In this document: positions 1 through 8,060 of the stretch, one piece after another
Position numbering within the stretch: position 1 is the first letter of the stretch
Layout: every line of letters begins with the position of its first letter
Origin: Pacificitalea manganoxidans
GTDB lineage: Bacteria > Pseudomonadota > Alphaproteobacteria > Rhodobacterales > Rhodobacteraceae
Reading direction: 5' to 3'
Assembly: GCF_002504165.1 (NCBI RefSeq)
Contig: NZ_CP021404.1
Span: forward strand, 2,356,001-2,420,000
Length of the DNA: 64,000 nucleotides
Made by a program: the position numbers and the translations under genes
Notes under the pieces: model-generated
What the model was told of the DNA's origin: nothing
Databases searched by the model: none
What the model saw: only the letters and a program-made list of their open reading frames with translations

Positions 1-557
1 TCGCCGCGCCATTCGGCCTCGATCGCCTCGATATCGGCGGTGACCAGCACGACACCCTCGACCGGCCCATCAGGCACGAAGACCGGCGCGGCAAAAGTAA
101 AGATCCGCCGGTTGCGGGCAGCGTCGATGCCGTGATCGATCCCCAGCGCCCCGCCAAGCGCCCGCGCCACATGAGGCAGATGCGACAGATCCCCCGGCAC
201 CGCCGCCCCGTCCGACGCCGACAGCCCACGCCCCGTCGCATCCAGCAAGGCGATCTCCAGCGATCCGGTTTGATCGGCGGTTTCGGTCAGCGTGGCGGCG
301 GTGGGCTCTGCGCCGATCTGTCCGCGCAGCCGTGCGACCAGCGCCGGGTGATCGGCCAGCAACACCGCCAGTTCGCGAAACCGCGCCAGTTGCCCGGTCA
401 GCCGGTCGGCGGCGAGCGCCAGATCGGATTCCCCCCGCCGCGCGACCTGCTCGACCCCCGATGTAAGCGCAAACCACCACACCCCCCCGGTGACGGTGGC
501 AAGCGTCAGGGCCAGCAGGACGAAAGCCTGTAGCCGGGGAATGGGCGCGCGCAGCAT
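1..557 (-). CDS. DctB-like sensor histidine kinase, N-terminal part (cut by window edge)
   Basis: Only the first 185 residues are inside the window; the C-terminal part, including any kinase core, lies beyond base 1. Reading starts at an ATG at 557 (MLRAPIPRLQAF). Residues about 8-30 form one membrane segment, followed by a periplasmic sensor region. The phrases VEQVARRGESDLALAADRL and RNRRIFTFAAPVF are typical of the double-Cache sensor of C4-dicarboxylate kinases such as DctB. The protein would be an inner-membrane sensor that phosphorylates a DctD-type regulator. Family assignment is from sequence feel of the sensor domain only; the kinase domain cannot be checked here, so another Cache-domain kinase is possible. 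Confidence 0.7.
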   Translation of the reverse strand, partial: MLRAPIPRLQAFVLLALTLATVTGGVWWFALTSGVEQVARRGESDLALAADRLTGQLARFRELAVLLADHPALVARLRGQIGAEPTAATLTETADQTGSLEIALLDATGRGLSASDGAAVPGDLSHLPHVARALGGALGIDHGIDAARNRRIFTFAAPVFVPDGPVEGVVLVTADIEAIEAEWRG

Positions 558-690
558 GACGGCTGTTGTAGCGCGACGGACCGGGATCGGGCAACGGGGC
601 GGGACAGCGGGTTCCGGCGTGGGCATGCCCGGAGGGCGGGGGCGCTTTCGCACGGGGGATGTCCGGCGTGGAACAGTGAGAGCAACAGAA

Positions 691-858
691 GCCTGCCCGT
701 GGGCTGGCGCAGGAACGACTGATCGGTGCGCTTTATGCCAGCCAAATCCTTCCCCGCCCAGAGGTCAGCGCAAGGTGGCAAAGCGCCAGCACGGGGGACG
801 GGCAGGCGCTCGCTCTCGCGGCCTTTGGCCTTGTTCGAGAGCGGGTGCGCTGAGATCG
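691..858. repeat. Structured intergenic repeat, copy 1
   Basis: First of five related units; full copies run about 165-175 bases, all in the same orientation. A closing helix pairs 691-699 (GCCTGCCCG) with 799-807 (CGGGCAGGC) and 705-710 with 783-788. A 3' hairpin pairs 811-818 (CGCTCTCG) with 836-843 (CGAGAGCG) around an inner GGCC-TTT-GGCC. This 3' stem differs from copies 3 and 4 at two base pairs, and both partners changed so that pairing is kept. No protein function is apparent in any frame. Confidence 0.8.
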
Positions 859-895
859 AAGGTCGCTAGACGTAGGAATGCCGGGCGTGACGTCA

Positions 896-1064
896 GCCTG
901 CCCGGGGGATGGCGCTGCTACGGATGAGCGGGTGTGCTTTATCCCCAGCCAAGTCCCTCCCCGTTCTGATGCCAGCGCAAGGGGCCAAGCGCCAGCCCGG
1001 CGGGGCGGGCAGGCGCTTGGCTGCGCGCTTCGCCTGTTCGCGGGCGGGGGCACTGAAGTCTGAG
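896..1064. repeat. Structured intergenic repeat, copy 2
   Basis: Second copy, 205 bases downstream of copy 1 in the same orientation. The closing helix is intact (896-904 with 1006-1014). The landmark stretches GTGCTTTAT, CCAGCC, AGCGC and GCGCCAGCCCGG are all recognisable. The 3' hairpin arm at about 1018-1026 has diverged and pairs poorly with CGCGGGCG at 1040-1047, so this copy may be decaying. Confidence 0.75.
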
Positions 1065-1155
1065 GTGAACACGCACAGCCATTTCGGACGCAGGCAGGAT
1101 GGGGGTGGGTCGTTTGGGGCGGTCGTGGCCTTGACGGATTCGGGTCACGGGGGCT

Positions 1156-1191
1156 GACCCATTGTTTCGCACGCGAAACAATTTACGGGTC
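1156..1191. repeat. Long palindrome with parS-like half sites
   Basis: A perfect 10-base inverted repeat (ATTGTTTCGC at 1161-1170 and GCGAAACAAT at 1173-1182) has only two bases in its centre. An outer GACCC (1156-1160) and GGGTC (1187-1191) extend it. The half sites TGTTTC/GAAACA equal those of bacterial parS but the centre is six bases rather than four. The site could be an operator, a partition-type site or a cruciform or terminator element; the sequence alone does not decide. Confidence 0.6.
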
Positions 1192-1317
1192 GTTAGGGCG
1201 CGGGCGCGCGTATTTTGGCGGGGATTGGCCGGCGGTGCGGGGACGGCGCGCAAGGGTTGTGAAATTTAAACCTGTGGTCCGGACAGCCTCCCCGCGACCG
1301 CCGCCGCCTGCGCAGGC

Positions 1318-1351
1318 ACAAACGAAAACCCCCGGACCGAGGGTCCGGGGG
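1318..1351 (-). terminator. Intrinsic terminator of infC
   Basis: On the minus strand a perfect ten-base-pair stem (CCCCCGGACC, loop CTC, GGTCCGGGGG) at 1351-1329 is followed by TTTTCGTTTG. It lies about 160 bases after the infC stop codon on the same strand. Confidence 0.85.
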
Positions 1352-1509
1352 CGGATCTGGGGCCGGGCGTCACGGGAAGCATGTGGCTTCCCGGAACCTC
1401 GACCTGAAACGGCGCGGAGCCTGCAGCCACGCGCGGGGCACGGGTTGGACGCCCGGCCCCACTTCACGTCATTTGGCGGCCATCGCGGGCTGGTGGCAGA
1501 GCGCGCCGA

Positions 1510-2055
1510 TCATTTGGCTGCCGGACCGATCATCATGACCATCTGGCGGCCTTCCATCTTGGGCATGTTCTCGACCTTGCCCAATTCCTTGACGTCGGCG
1601 GCGACGCGTTCGAGCAGGTCACGACCCAGATTCTGGTGTGCCATTTCGCGGCCACGGAAGCGGAGCGTCACCTTCACCTTGTCGCCGTTCTCAAGGAAAC
1701 GGACGACGTTGCGCATCTTGACTTCGTAGTCGTGATGATCGGTGTTGGGCCGGAATTTGACTTCCTTGACCTCGATGATCTTCTGCTTCTTGCGCGCCTC
1801 GGATTCACGCTTCTGCTGTTCGTATTTGAACTTGCCGAAATCCATGATCTTGCAGACCGGCGGGGTCGCATTGGGGGAGATTTCGACCAGATCGAGACCG
1901 ACCTGCTGGGCCAGTTCCATGGCGCGTTCCGGCGTGACAACGCCGACGTTCTGGCCTTCGGGCCCGATCAGCCGGATTTCGGAAGCCCGGATGCGTTCGT
2001 TGACGCGGGGGCCTGTGTCACGCACCGGCGGGGCGTTATGGGGTCTGCGGGCGAT
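1510..2055 (-). CDS. infC: Translation initiation factor IF-3
   Basis: IF-3 binds the 30S subunit, prevents premature 50S joining and proofreads start-codon choice. Both domains are visible: the N-terminal [19 protein letters not shown] region and the C-terminal [39 protein letters not shown] region. The first ordinary start (GTG at 2025) would remove conserved N-terminal residues. Ten codons further upstream an ATC at 2055 begins [11 protein letters not shown], with AAGGA eight bases before it. I therefore call 181 residues with an ATC start. Rare ATT/ATC starts are the known autoregulatory device of infC. Promoter and terminator are both visible, so it is probably transcribed alone; no rpmI-rplT follows. 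Confidence 0.93.
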   Translation of the reverse strand: MARRPHNAPPVRDTGPRVNERIRASEIRLIGPEGQNVGVVTPERAMELAQQVGLDLVEISPNATPPVCKIMDFGKFKYEQQKRESEARKKQKIIEVKEVKFRPNTDHHDYEVKMRNVVRFLENGDKVKVTLRFRGREMAHQNLGRDLLERVAADVKELGKVENMPKMEGRQMVMMIGPAAK

Positions 2056-2093
2056 GGCTGTGTTCCTTTGTCCAATTGCCGTGAAGTCGCGGG

Positions 2094-2122
2094 AAAATAC
2101 TCTTCCGACGCGTTCTGTTCAA
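2094..2122 (-). promoter_or_regulatory. Predicted sigma-70 promoter of infC
   Basis: On the minus strand TTGAAC (2122-2117) and TATTTT (2099-2094) are separated by exactly 17 bases. Transcription would start near 2087, leaving a short leader of about 32 bases before the ATC start codon. The rest of the 304-base gap up to 2359 shows only a C/G-rich hairpin near 2270-2295 and no gene. Confidence 0.6.
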
Positions 2123-2359
2123 CCCATCAAATGCCGTGTGGGTTCCGGGAATTGGAGGTTTGGAAGGGATCGGGGCCGATGGGGGGACCATGCCGCCCGG
2201 ATCGGCACCAGACGCCCACAGTCCCGCCCGGAGCCGCAGGTGCGGCGTGGCGGGGTGTGGGGGCCAACTGCCCCCACGACCGCGGGGGGCAGGTTCAGCG
2301 CGGTCCGGGGGGATTGGCGCACCCGGACCGGGCGACGGGCGACGCCCATTGATCCTGCG

Positions 2360-3235
2360 TTAACCGACGAAGGCTTTCTCGACCACATATTCTGCGGGGT
2401 CGGAATTGGCCCCCTCGCGCAGGCCGTAGCCTTCGAGGATTTCCTTGATGTCGGTGTTCAGCCCCATCGAGCCGCAGACCATCGCGCGGTCGGTCTCGGC
2501 GGAGATGCTGTCAATGCCCAGATCGGCGAACACGGTGCCGTTGCGCAGCAGGTCGGTGATGCGGCCCATGCGCGGGCTCTCTTCGCGGGTCGTGGTGGGG
2601 TAGTAAGTGAGCTTGTCGAGCCCATCGCCCAGCAATTCCTGCATCATCTCGTCGCTGCGCAGGCTGTCGACCAGTTCACGACCGTAGTCGAGTTCGGCCA
2701 CGTCGCGGCAGGTATGGGTCAGGATGATCTGGTCGTAATTCTCGAACGTCTCGGGATCGCGGATCAGCGAGGCGAAGGGCGCGATGCCGGTGCCGGTGGC
2801 AAAGAGCCACAGACGTTTGCCGGGCAGCAGCGCGTCATGAACCAGCGTGCCCACGGGCTTGGGCCGCAGGATCAGCTCGTCGCCGGGCTGGATATGTTGC
2901 AGCCGCGAGGTCAGCGGGCCGTCCTGCACCTTGATCGAGTAGAATTCCAGTTCCTCGTCCCAGCTGGGCGAGGCGATGGAATAGGCGCGCAGCAGCGGCT
3001 TCTGGCGTCCGGTTTTGGGATCGGGATCGCCCATCAGGCCGATCATCACGAATTCCCCGGAGCGGAAGCGCAGCGATTGCGGGCGGCTCACGCGGAAGGA
3101 AAACAGCCGGTCGGTCCAATGCTTGACCGAGGTCACGACCTGCGCGTCGGGCAAGGTCGGAGTGGCCTTTGGCGAAGGCGCGGCGGAAGTGGCGGGGGTG
3201 GCGTCGGTTTGGGTCACGGGTGTCTGCTCGGTCAT
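2360..3235 (-). CDS. fpr: Ferredoxin--NADP(+) reductase
   Basis: This flavoenzyme moves electrons between NADPH and ferredoxin or flavodoxin in the cytoplasm. The FAD-binding motif RAYS is at about residues 83-86, GTGIAPF at 148-154 marks the NADP-binding half, and the C-terminus VEKAFVG is typical of the bacterial Fpr subclass. Residues 1-30 are a Thr/Ala/Pro-rich extension. The start is ATG at 3235; a GTG one codon upstream is also possible. It follows the sulfate assimilation operon after a 240-base gap and could supply electrons to CysI, though the gap and its own upstream palindrome suggest separate control. Confidence 0.92.
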   Translation of the reverse strand: MTEQTPVTQTDATPATSAAPSPKATPTLPDAQVVTSVKHWTDRLFSFRVSRPQSLRFRSGEFVMIGLMGDPDPKTGRQKPLLRAYSIASPSWDEELEFYSIKVQDGPLTSRLQHIQPGDELILRPKPVGTLVHDALLPGKRLWLFATGTGIAPFASLIRDPETFENYDQIILTHTCRDVAELDYGRELVDSLRSDEMMQELLGDGLDKLTYYPTTTREESPRMGRITDLLRNGTVFADLGIDSISAETDRAMVCGSMGLNTDIKEILEGYGLREGANSDPAEYVVEKAFVG

Positions 3236-3242
3236 CACATGT

Positions 3243-3260
3243 CGCGGAACGGGTTCCGCG
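3243..3260. promoter_or_regulatory. Perfect palindrome just upstream of fpr
   Basis: CGCGGAAC and GTTCCGCG flank a two-base centre, ending eight bases before the fpr start codon, where no Shine-Dalgarno sequence is visible. It could be a repressor site or an RNA hairpin covering the ribosome entry region. No regulator gene is adjacent. Confidence 0.45.
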
Positions 3261-3477
3261 CCTTTCGATCAGAGTTTCGGGTCAAACGGAAGCGGGCAGC
3301 TGTGCCGCACCCGATTTTTCGTTAGTGTGCATACAAATTCAGCGCCGGTCCAGCCTTATTTTGCGGGAGCGCCGGGAAAGCGGGCGATTGCCGACCGCCC
3401 TGCCCCACATGCGGCGCCGTGCCTGCCATGCCCCAGGGGAACAGCGGCGCGGGCGCGCAGCGGTGCGGCGGGCCGGA

Positions 3478-3897
3478 TCAGCCGCGCAAGCGGGACTGGT
3501 AATCGTGAGCCTGCCAATCAGCGCGGAACAGCCATTGCGGTTCCGGCTGCCGGGCGGCAAGCGCGTCGTCGATTTCGACCTCGTCGAAACCACAGCGGCG
3601 GGCCATTGCGTATTGGTCCGCGATCACATGGCCCTTGGCGCGCAGACGCCCGGCAAAGCCCATGCGGCGCAGCGCGCGCGCGATGGTAAAGCCGCGCCCG
3701 TCGGCGGAGGACGGGAAATCGACGCGGATCAGGTCCACGCCGTCCAGCCGACCTTCCAGCGCGGCGGGGTCAGTGTCGGAGGCGAGATCAAGCGCGAAGG
3801 CGGGCGCGCCGACCTCCTGCCCGAGCGCCTCGACGCTGTGGAACTCGTGGGACCAGTCTTCGGAGCCGAAGCCCGTATCGGTGACGATCACGCTCAT
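3478..3897 (-). CDS. DUF934 protein of the sulfate assimilation operon
   Basis: A 139-residue cytoplasmic protein starting MSVIVTDTGF. It belongs to the DUF934 family, which is almost always found next to assimilatory sulfite and APS reductase genes in proteobacteria. Typical family features are the central LIRVDFPSSADGRGFTIAR stretch and a C-terminal YDDAL-like patch (EIDDALAARQPEPQW). It starts four bases after the cysH stop codon, so translation is likely coupled. The biochemical role is not established; context suggests an accessory part in electron delivery or assembly for CysI/CysH. Confidence 0.88.
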   Translation of the reverse strand: MSVIVTDTGFGSEDWSHEFHSVEALGQEVGAPAFALDLASDTDPAALEGRLDGVDLIRVDFPSSADGRGFTIARALRRMGFAGRLRAKGHVIADQYAMARRCGFDEVEIDDALAARQPEPQWLFRADWQAHDYQSRLRG

Positions 3898-3901
3898 CTG
3901 C

Positions 3902-4669
3902 TCACTCCTTGGCGGCTGTGGCGGCTGCCGGGGCCGCGATCGGGCCGCGCACGGCGCGCCCATTGACGAAATGGATGCCGCATTCGACCTTATCCGAACC
4001 GCGCCAGCGGCCTGCACGGGGGTCTTCGCCCGCCCCCACCGGCGTGGTGCAGGGCGTGCAGCCGATCGACGGATAGCCCTTGGCCACCAGCGGATGCCGG
4101 GGCAGGTCATGGTCCGCGATATAGGCTTTCAAATCCTCGGCGGTCCAGTCCGCCAGCGGATTCACCTTGATCCGGTCCCCATCCAGTTCGAAAGGCTCCA
4201 GCGCAGCGCGGGTCGCGGCCTGAAACCGCTTCCGCCCCGTGATCCAGGCCGAAAAGCCGCCAAGCGCCTGCTCCAGCGGGCGGGCCTTGCGCAGATCGCA
4301 GCAGGCGGCGGTGTCGCGCTGGTGCAGCGTGTCATCGGGATCCGCGCGGCGCAGGGCTGCGGGATCGGTGCGGGTGACACGCACATCGGTCAGGCCAAGC
4401 TGCCGCGCCACATCGCGCTGGTAGTCCAGCGTTTCGGCAAAGAGCAGCCGGGTGTCGATGAAGATCACCGGATAGGACGGATCGATCTGCGACATCAGGT
4501 GCAACAACACGACGCTTTCGGCCCCGAAGGAGGAGACAAGCGCGCCGTCACGGGTGGCGGGATCGCTCAGCGCGAGGCGCAGGATGTCCTGCGCGCCAAG
4601 GCCACGGGCCTGCGCGTTGAGCCGGGCGACCGTATCGGCACGCCCGAATTTGCGGTCATCAAGCGGCAT
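3902..4669 (-). CDS. cysH: Adenylyl-sulfate (APS) reductase, assimilatory
   Basis: A 255-residue enzyme that reduces activated sulfate to sulfite with thioredoxin as donor. The cysteine pattern decides the substrate class: Cys123-Cys124 and Cys204-x2-Cys207 form the [4Fe-4S] site characteristic of APS reductases and absent from enterobacterial PAPS reductases. Cys230 in ECGIH is the catalytic cysteine. SSFGAES near residues 46-52 is the nucleotide-binding loop. The gene overlaps the end of cysI by 11 bases and is followed by the DUF934 gene, all one operon. Because it is the APS type, no cysC-like kinase would be needed. Confidence 0.93.
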   Translation of the reverse strand: MPLDDRKFGRADTVARLNAQARGLGAQDILRLALSDPATRDGALVSSFGAESVVLLHLMSQIDPSYPVIFIDTRLLFAETLDYQRDVARQLGLTDVRVTRTDPAALRRADPDDTLHQRDTAACCDLRKARPLEQALGGFSAWITGRKRFQAATRAALEPFELDGDRIKVNPLADWTAEDLKAYIADHDLPRHPLVAKGYPSIGCTPCTTPVGAGEDPRAGRWRGSDKVECGIHFVNGRAVRGPIAAPAAATAAKE

Positions 4670-6329
4670 CTTTCACCCTTTCTTCGGGATAGAGGGCTGC
4701 TTTGAACGGGGCCATGCCAAGACGGCGGAAAGCCTCGATGAAGGTTTCGTCGGCGCTGTCGCGCAGATCGACATAGGCCAGCACCAGCCGCTCGATCGCG
4801 GGCACGATGTCCTCGGCGGAGAAGCCGGGGCCTGCGCGTTCGCCCAGAGCGGCGGTTTCGGTCGCGTCGCCGCCGAGCGTCACCTGATAGTTTTCGACGC
4901 CCGCGCGATCCAGCCCGAGAATGCCGATATGGCCGACATGATGGTGCCCACAGGCATTGATGCAGCCCGAAATCTTGATCTGCAGCGGGCCGACCTCGTG
5001 CTCGATCTTCAGCTCGTCAAACCGCGTGGCGATCTGCTGGGCGATCGGGATCGAGCGGGCGGTGGCCAGCGCGCAGTAATCCATGCCGGGGCAGGCGATG
5101 ATGTCGGACACGAGGCCGATATTGGCGGTGCCGAGGCCATAGGCCGCGAGGATTTTGTGCACCTGCGGCAGATCGGCTTTGCGCACATGCGGCAAGATCA
5201 CGTTCTGCTGGTGGCTGATGCGCAGTTCGGAATGGGAGAACCGCTCGGCCAGATCGGCCATGACGCGCATCTGTTCGGCGGTGGCGTCGCCGGGGGTGGC
5301 GCCGTGGGCCTTCAGCGAGATGGTGACGATGGCATGATCGGGGTGACGATGCGCGGTCAGGTTGGTATCAGCCCAAGCGCGGAACACCGGATCGGCGGCG
5401 TAGGCGTCATCATAGGCCCCTGCCCCGCCGGAGGTCAGTTCGGGCAGTGCGAATTGCGCCTGAATTCCGCGCAGCATCTCCTGATCCACGCCGGAAAACT
5501 CGGGGCGGATTTCGGCGAAGCGCGCCTCGACCAGATCGCGGATCGCGTCGATGCCATGCTCATGCACCGTGATCTTGATGCGGGCCTTGTATTTGTTATC
5601 GCGCCGGCCCAGCCGGTTGTAGACATGCACGATGGCCTCGCAATAGGGCAGCAGATCCTCGCCCGGCACGAAGTCATTGATAACCTTGCCGATCATCGGC
5701 GTGCGGCCCAGACCACCCCCGACAAGGATGCGGTAGCCGATCTCGCCCCCGTCGTTGCGCACAATCTGAATGCCGATGTCATGGGCCTTGATAACGGCGC
5801 GGTCATGTTCGGCCCCCGTGACGGCGAATTTGAACTTCCGCGGCAGGAACTGAAATTCTGGGTGATCGGTGGACCACTGGCGCAGCAGTTCCGCGACGGG
5901 GCGCGGATCGGCGACCTCATCGCCCACGGCCCCGGCGAAGTGATCGGCGGTCACGTTGCGGATGGTGTTTCCCGAGGTCTGGATCGCATGCATCTGCACA
6001 TCGGCCAGCGCCTCCAGCATGGCGGGCACGTCTTTCAGCTCCGGCCAGTTATACTGGATGTTCTGACGGGTGGTGAAATGGCCATAGCCCTTGTCCCACG
6101 TCTCCGCGATATAGGCGAGCTGGGTCATCTGGCGCGCCGACAGCGTGCCATAGGGGATCGCCACGCGCAGCATGTAGGCGTGCAATTGCAGATAGAGCCC
6201 GTTCATCAGGCGCAGCGGCTTGAATTCATCCTCGGTCAGCGAGCCATCGATGCGGCGGGCGACCTGCTGGGAAAATTGCGCGACGCGGGCGCGGACGAAC
6301 TGCTCGTCGAAATCGGAATAGCTATACAT
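4659..6329 (-). CDS. cysI: Assimilatory sulfite reductase, siroheme [4Fe-4S] subunit
   Basis: A 556-residue cytoplasmic enzyme of the nitrite/sulfite reductase family that reduces sulfite to sulfide by six electrons. Cluster ligands are visible as Cys413-x5-Cys419 and Cys456-x3-Cys460, the latter in GCINACGHHHVGHIG. FTTRQNIQ at 85-92 is the conserved siroheme-binding stretch. No CysJ flavoprotein gene is present, so electrons probably come from ferredoxin, or via DUF2849, DUF934 and Fpr. It starts two bases after the DUF2849 stop codon and overlaps cysH, consistent with tight translational coupling. A nitrite reductase is possible by homology but the neighbours argue for sulfite. Confidence 0.92.
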   Translation of the reverse strand: MYSYSDFDEQFVRARVAQFSQQVARRIDGSLTEDEFKPLRLMNGLYLQLHAYMLRVAIPYGTLSARQMTQLAYIAETWDKGYGHFTTRQNIQYNWPELKDVPAMLEALADVQMHAIQTSGNTIRNVTADHFAGAVGDEVADPRPVAELLRQWSTDHPEFQFLPRKFKFAVTGAEHDRAVIKAHDIGIQIVRNDGGEIGYRILVGGGLGRTPMIGKVINDFVPGEDLLPYCEAIVHVYNRLGRRDNKYKARIKITVHEHGIDAIRDLVEARFAEIRPEFSGVDQEMLRGIQAQFALPELTSGGAGAYDDAYAADPVFRAWADTNLTAHRHPDHAIVTISLKAHGATPGDATAEQMRVMADLAERFSHSELRISHQQNVILPHVRKADLPQVHKILAAYGLGTANIGLVSDIIACPGMDYCALATARSIPIAQQIATRFDELKIEHEVGPLQIKISGCINACGHHHVGHIGILGLDRAGVENYQVTLGGDATETAALGERAGPGFSAEDIVPAIERLVLAYVDLRDSADETFIEAFRRLGMAPFKAALYPEERVKDAA

Positions 6330-6331
6330 GA

Positions 6332-6643
6332 TCAGACCTCCGCGGTGTCGGTGGCGGCTTGCTTGCCGTGGCGGTAGTTGGACGGGCCGGTCGCGCGGAA
6401 CACTTCGCGGAAATGCACCGGCTCGGGGCCATCGGGGCCACGGCGCGCATCGGCGAGATAGACGCCGACGACGGTGCCGGGCTGGTTGGCCTCCAGCAGA
6501 CGGATCTGCGCGTGGGCCTCATCCTCGATCAGCTCGGCCTCGGTATGGGCGCGGGTCCAGCGGTCATCGGCGGTCAGATAGACGACGTCGCCTTCGAGCA
6601 GGGCGTTGGCGGTGACGACCTTGGGGGTGAATTGGCGGGCCAT
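6332..6643 (-). CDS. DUF2849 protein, sulfite reductase operon
   Basis: A 103-residue soluble protein (MARQFTPKVVTANALLEG) of the DUF2849 family, regularly encoded between siroheme synthase and sulfite reductase in alphaproteobacteria. It has no signal peptide, membrane segment or cysteine. The start ATG is one base from the cysG stop codon, and AAGGAG inside the cysG end serves as ribosome binding site. It most likely assists CysI, but its activity is unknown. Confidence 0.88.
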   Translation of the reverse strand: MARQFTPKVVTANALLEGDVVYLTADDRWTRAHTEAELIEDEAHAQIRLLEANQPGTVVGVYLADARRGPDGPEPVHFREVFRATGPSNYRHGKQAATDTAEV

Positions 6644-6644
6644 G

Positions 6645-8060
6645 TCAGGCGAACTCCTTGAGGGTCGTTTCAGAGCGGGCGGGCGCGGGCGCGGCGGCCG
6701 TGGCGCGGGCGCGCGGCGCCAGCCCGTAGAGAAGGATGGCGGGACCGGCAACATCGCCGGACTCCAAGGTGGCGGGCAGCGCGGCGAGCGTGGTGGCAAT
6801 CACCTGCTCATCCGGGCGGGAGGCATTTTCAACGATGGTCACGGGCGTTTCCGGCGCGGCGCCATGCATCAGCAGACGGCCCTGAAGGAACCGCGCACCG
6901 CGCTTGGCCATATAGAGGGCCGCCACCTCGCCCGGACGCGCCAGCGCGCGCCAGTCATGTTCGGCAAACCCCTTGACGTCATGGCCGGTCAGCAGCCGCA
7001 CCGCGCTGTTGCGCCCACGCCGGGTCAGCCCCTGCCCGATGCCCGCCGCAGCCGCAGCGGCCGAGGTCAGGCCCGGCACGATCTGCCATTCGATCCCGGC
7101 GGCATCGCAGGCGTCGAGTTCCTCATCCAGCCGCCCGAAGACGCCCGGATCGCCGGATTTCAGCCGCACCACATGATGACCGTCCTGCGCATGGCGCACG
7201 ATCAGGGTGTTGATTTCCTCTTGGGTCATGGCGGGGCCGAACCCCTGTTTGCCCGCATCGACAAGGATCGCCTCGCGGCGGGCCAGTTCGAGGATCTCCT
7301 GCGGCACCAGCCGGTCATGGATCACGACGTCGGCGGTATCGAGCAGGCGACGGGCCTTCAGCGTCAGCAATTCGGGATCGCCCGGACCGGCCCCGACCAG
7401 AGCGACGCGCCCGGCAGAGGTTTCGGACGCCAGATGGCGGTCCAACATGCGGTCCAGCGCGGCGGGCAGCGCGGTTTCGCCTTCGGCATCGAGCGCGACG
7501 AGGCCCTCGCCGAAATAGTAATCCGACCAGAAATCCCGGCGCGGGCGGCCCTCGGGGAGCGCCTCGGCGGCGGCGCGGAAGGCTTTGCCGATGCGCGCCA
7601 TCAGACCCAGACGCGGGTTCAGCCGCTCTTCCAGATCGCGTTTGATCGCGCGGGCCAGCACCGGGGCCGCGCCTTCGGTGCCGATGGCCACGCAGACCGG
7701 ATCGCGATCGACGATGGCGGGGGTGATGAATTGCGAGTTTTGCAGATCATCGACCACATTGAGCAGCACGCCCGCGGCCCGGGACAGTTCGGCGGTGCGG
7801 GTGTCGCGCGCGGCGTCTTCGTCGGCGGCATAGACCAACGCCGCGCCGGGCAGATCGGCGGGGGCCAGCGCGCGGGGATGCAGCGCCAGCAGGCCCTGCG
7901 CCGCCCAAGCGACGATCTCATCCGACGGCTCAGGGGCGAACACGACGAGATGCGCTTCGGTCTTCATCAGCAGGCGCAGCTTGGCCATCGCGGCCTCACC
8001 CCCACCCGACAGCAGGACCGTGCGGCCCTTCAGGTCGAGGAAGATTGGGAAATGTTGCAT
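6645..8060 (-). CDS. cysG: Siroheme synthase (multifunctional)
   Basis: A 471-residue fusion enzyme that makes siroheme, the CysI cofactor, from uroporphyrinogen III. The N-terminal half (about 1-210) is the precorrin-2 dehydrogenase/ferrochelatase part, with the NAD-binding GGGEAAMAKLRLL stretch and Asp104 in NVVDD; position 128, phosphorylated Ser in the Salmonella enzyme, is Thr here. The C-terminal half is uroporphyrinogen-III C-methyltransferase, with VGAGPGDPE at 222-230 and VVIHDRLV near 245-252. It is the first gene of the five-gene sulfur operon, divergent from an Lrp-type regulator. Length and domain order match CysG fully. Confidence 0.94.
   Translation of the reverse strand: MQHFPIFLDLKGRTVLLSGGGEAAMAKLRLLMKTEAHLVVFAPEPSDEIVAWAAQGLLALHPRALAPADLPGAALVYAADEDAARDTRTAELSRAAGVLLNVVDDLQNSQFITPAIVDRDPVCVAIGTEGAAPVLARAIKRDLEERLNPRLGLMARIGKAFRAAAEALPEGRPRRDFWSDYYFGEGLVALDAEGETALPAALDRMLDRHLASETSAGRVALVGAGPGDPELLTLKARRLLDTADVVIHDRLVPQEILELARREAILVDAGKQGFGPAMTQEEINTLIVRHAQDGHHVVRLKSGDPGVFGRLDEELDACDAAGIEWQIVPGLTSAAAAAAGIGQGLTRRGRNSAVRLLTGHDVKGFAEHDWRALARPGEVAALYMAKRGARFLQGRLLMHGAAPETPVTIVENASRPDEQVIATTLAALPATLESGDVAGPAILLYGLAPRARATAAAPAPARSETTLKEFA

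Larger units (their letters stand above)
558..1509. other. Gene-poor intergenic region with two structured repeats
   Basis: This 950-base stretch lies between the start of the DctB-like gene and the end of infC, both on the minus strand. No reading frame in it looks like a protein. It holds two direct copies of the structured repeat (691-858 and 896-1064), a long palindrome (1156-1191) and the infC terminator (1318-1351). The many open frames are the usual by-product of high GC. Confidence 0.8.

Noticed and set aside
733-1053. 106-codon minus-strand frame within the repeats at locus A, and similar frames at 14281-14973
   Set aside because: The coding potential comes from the repeat itself; copies keep pairing, with frame and residues not conserved.
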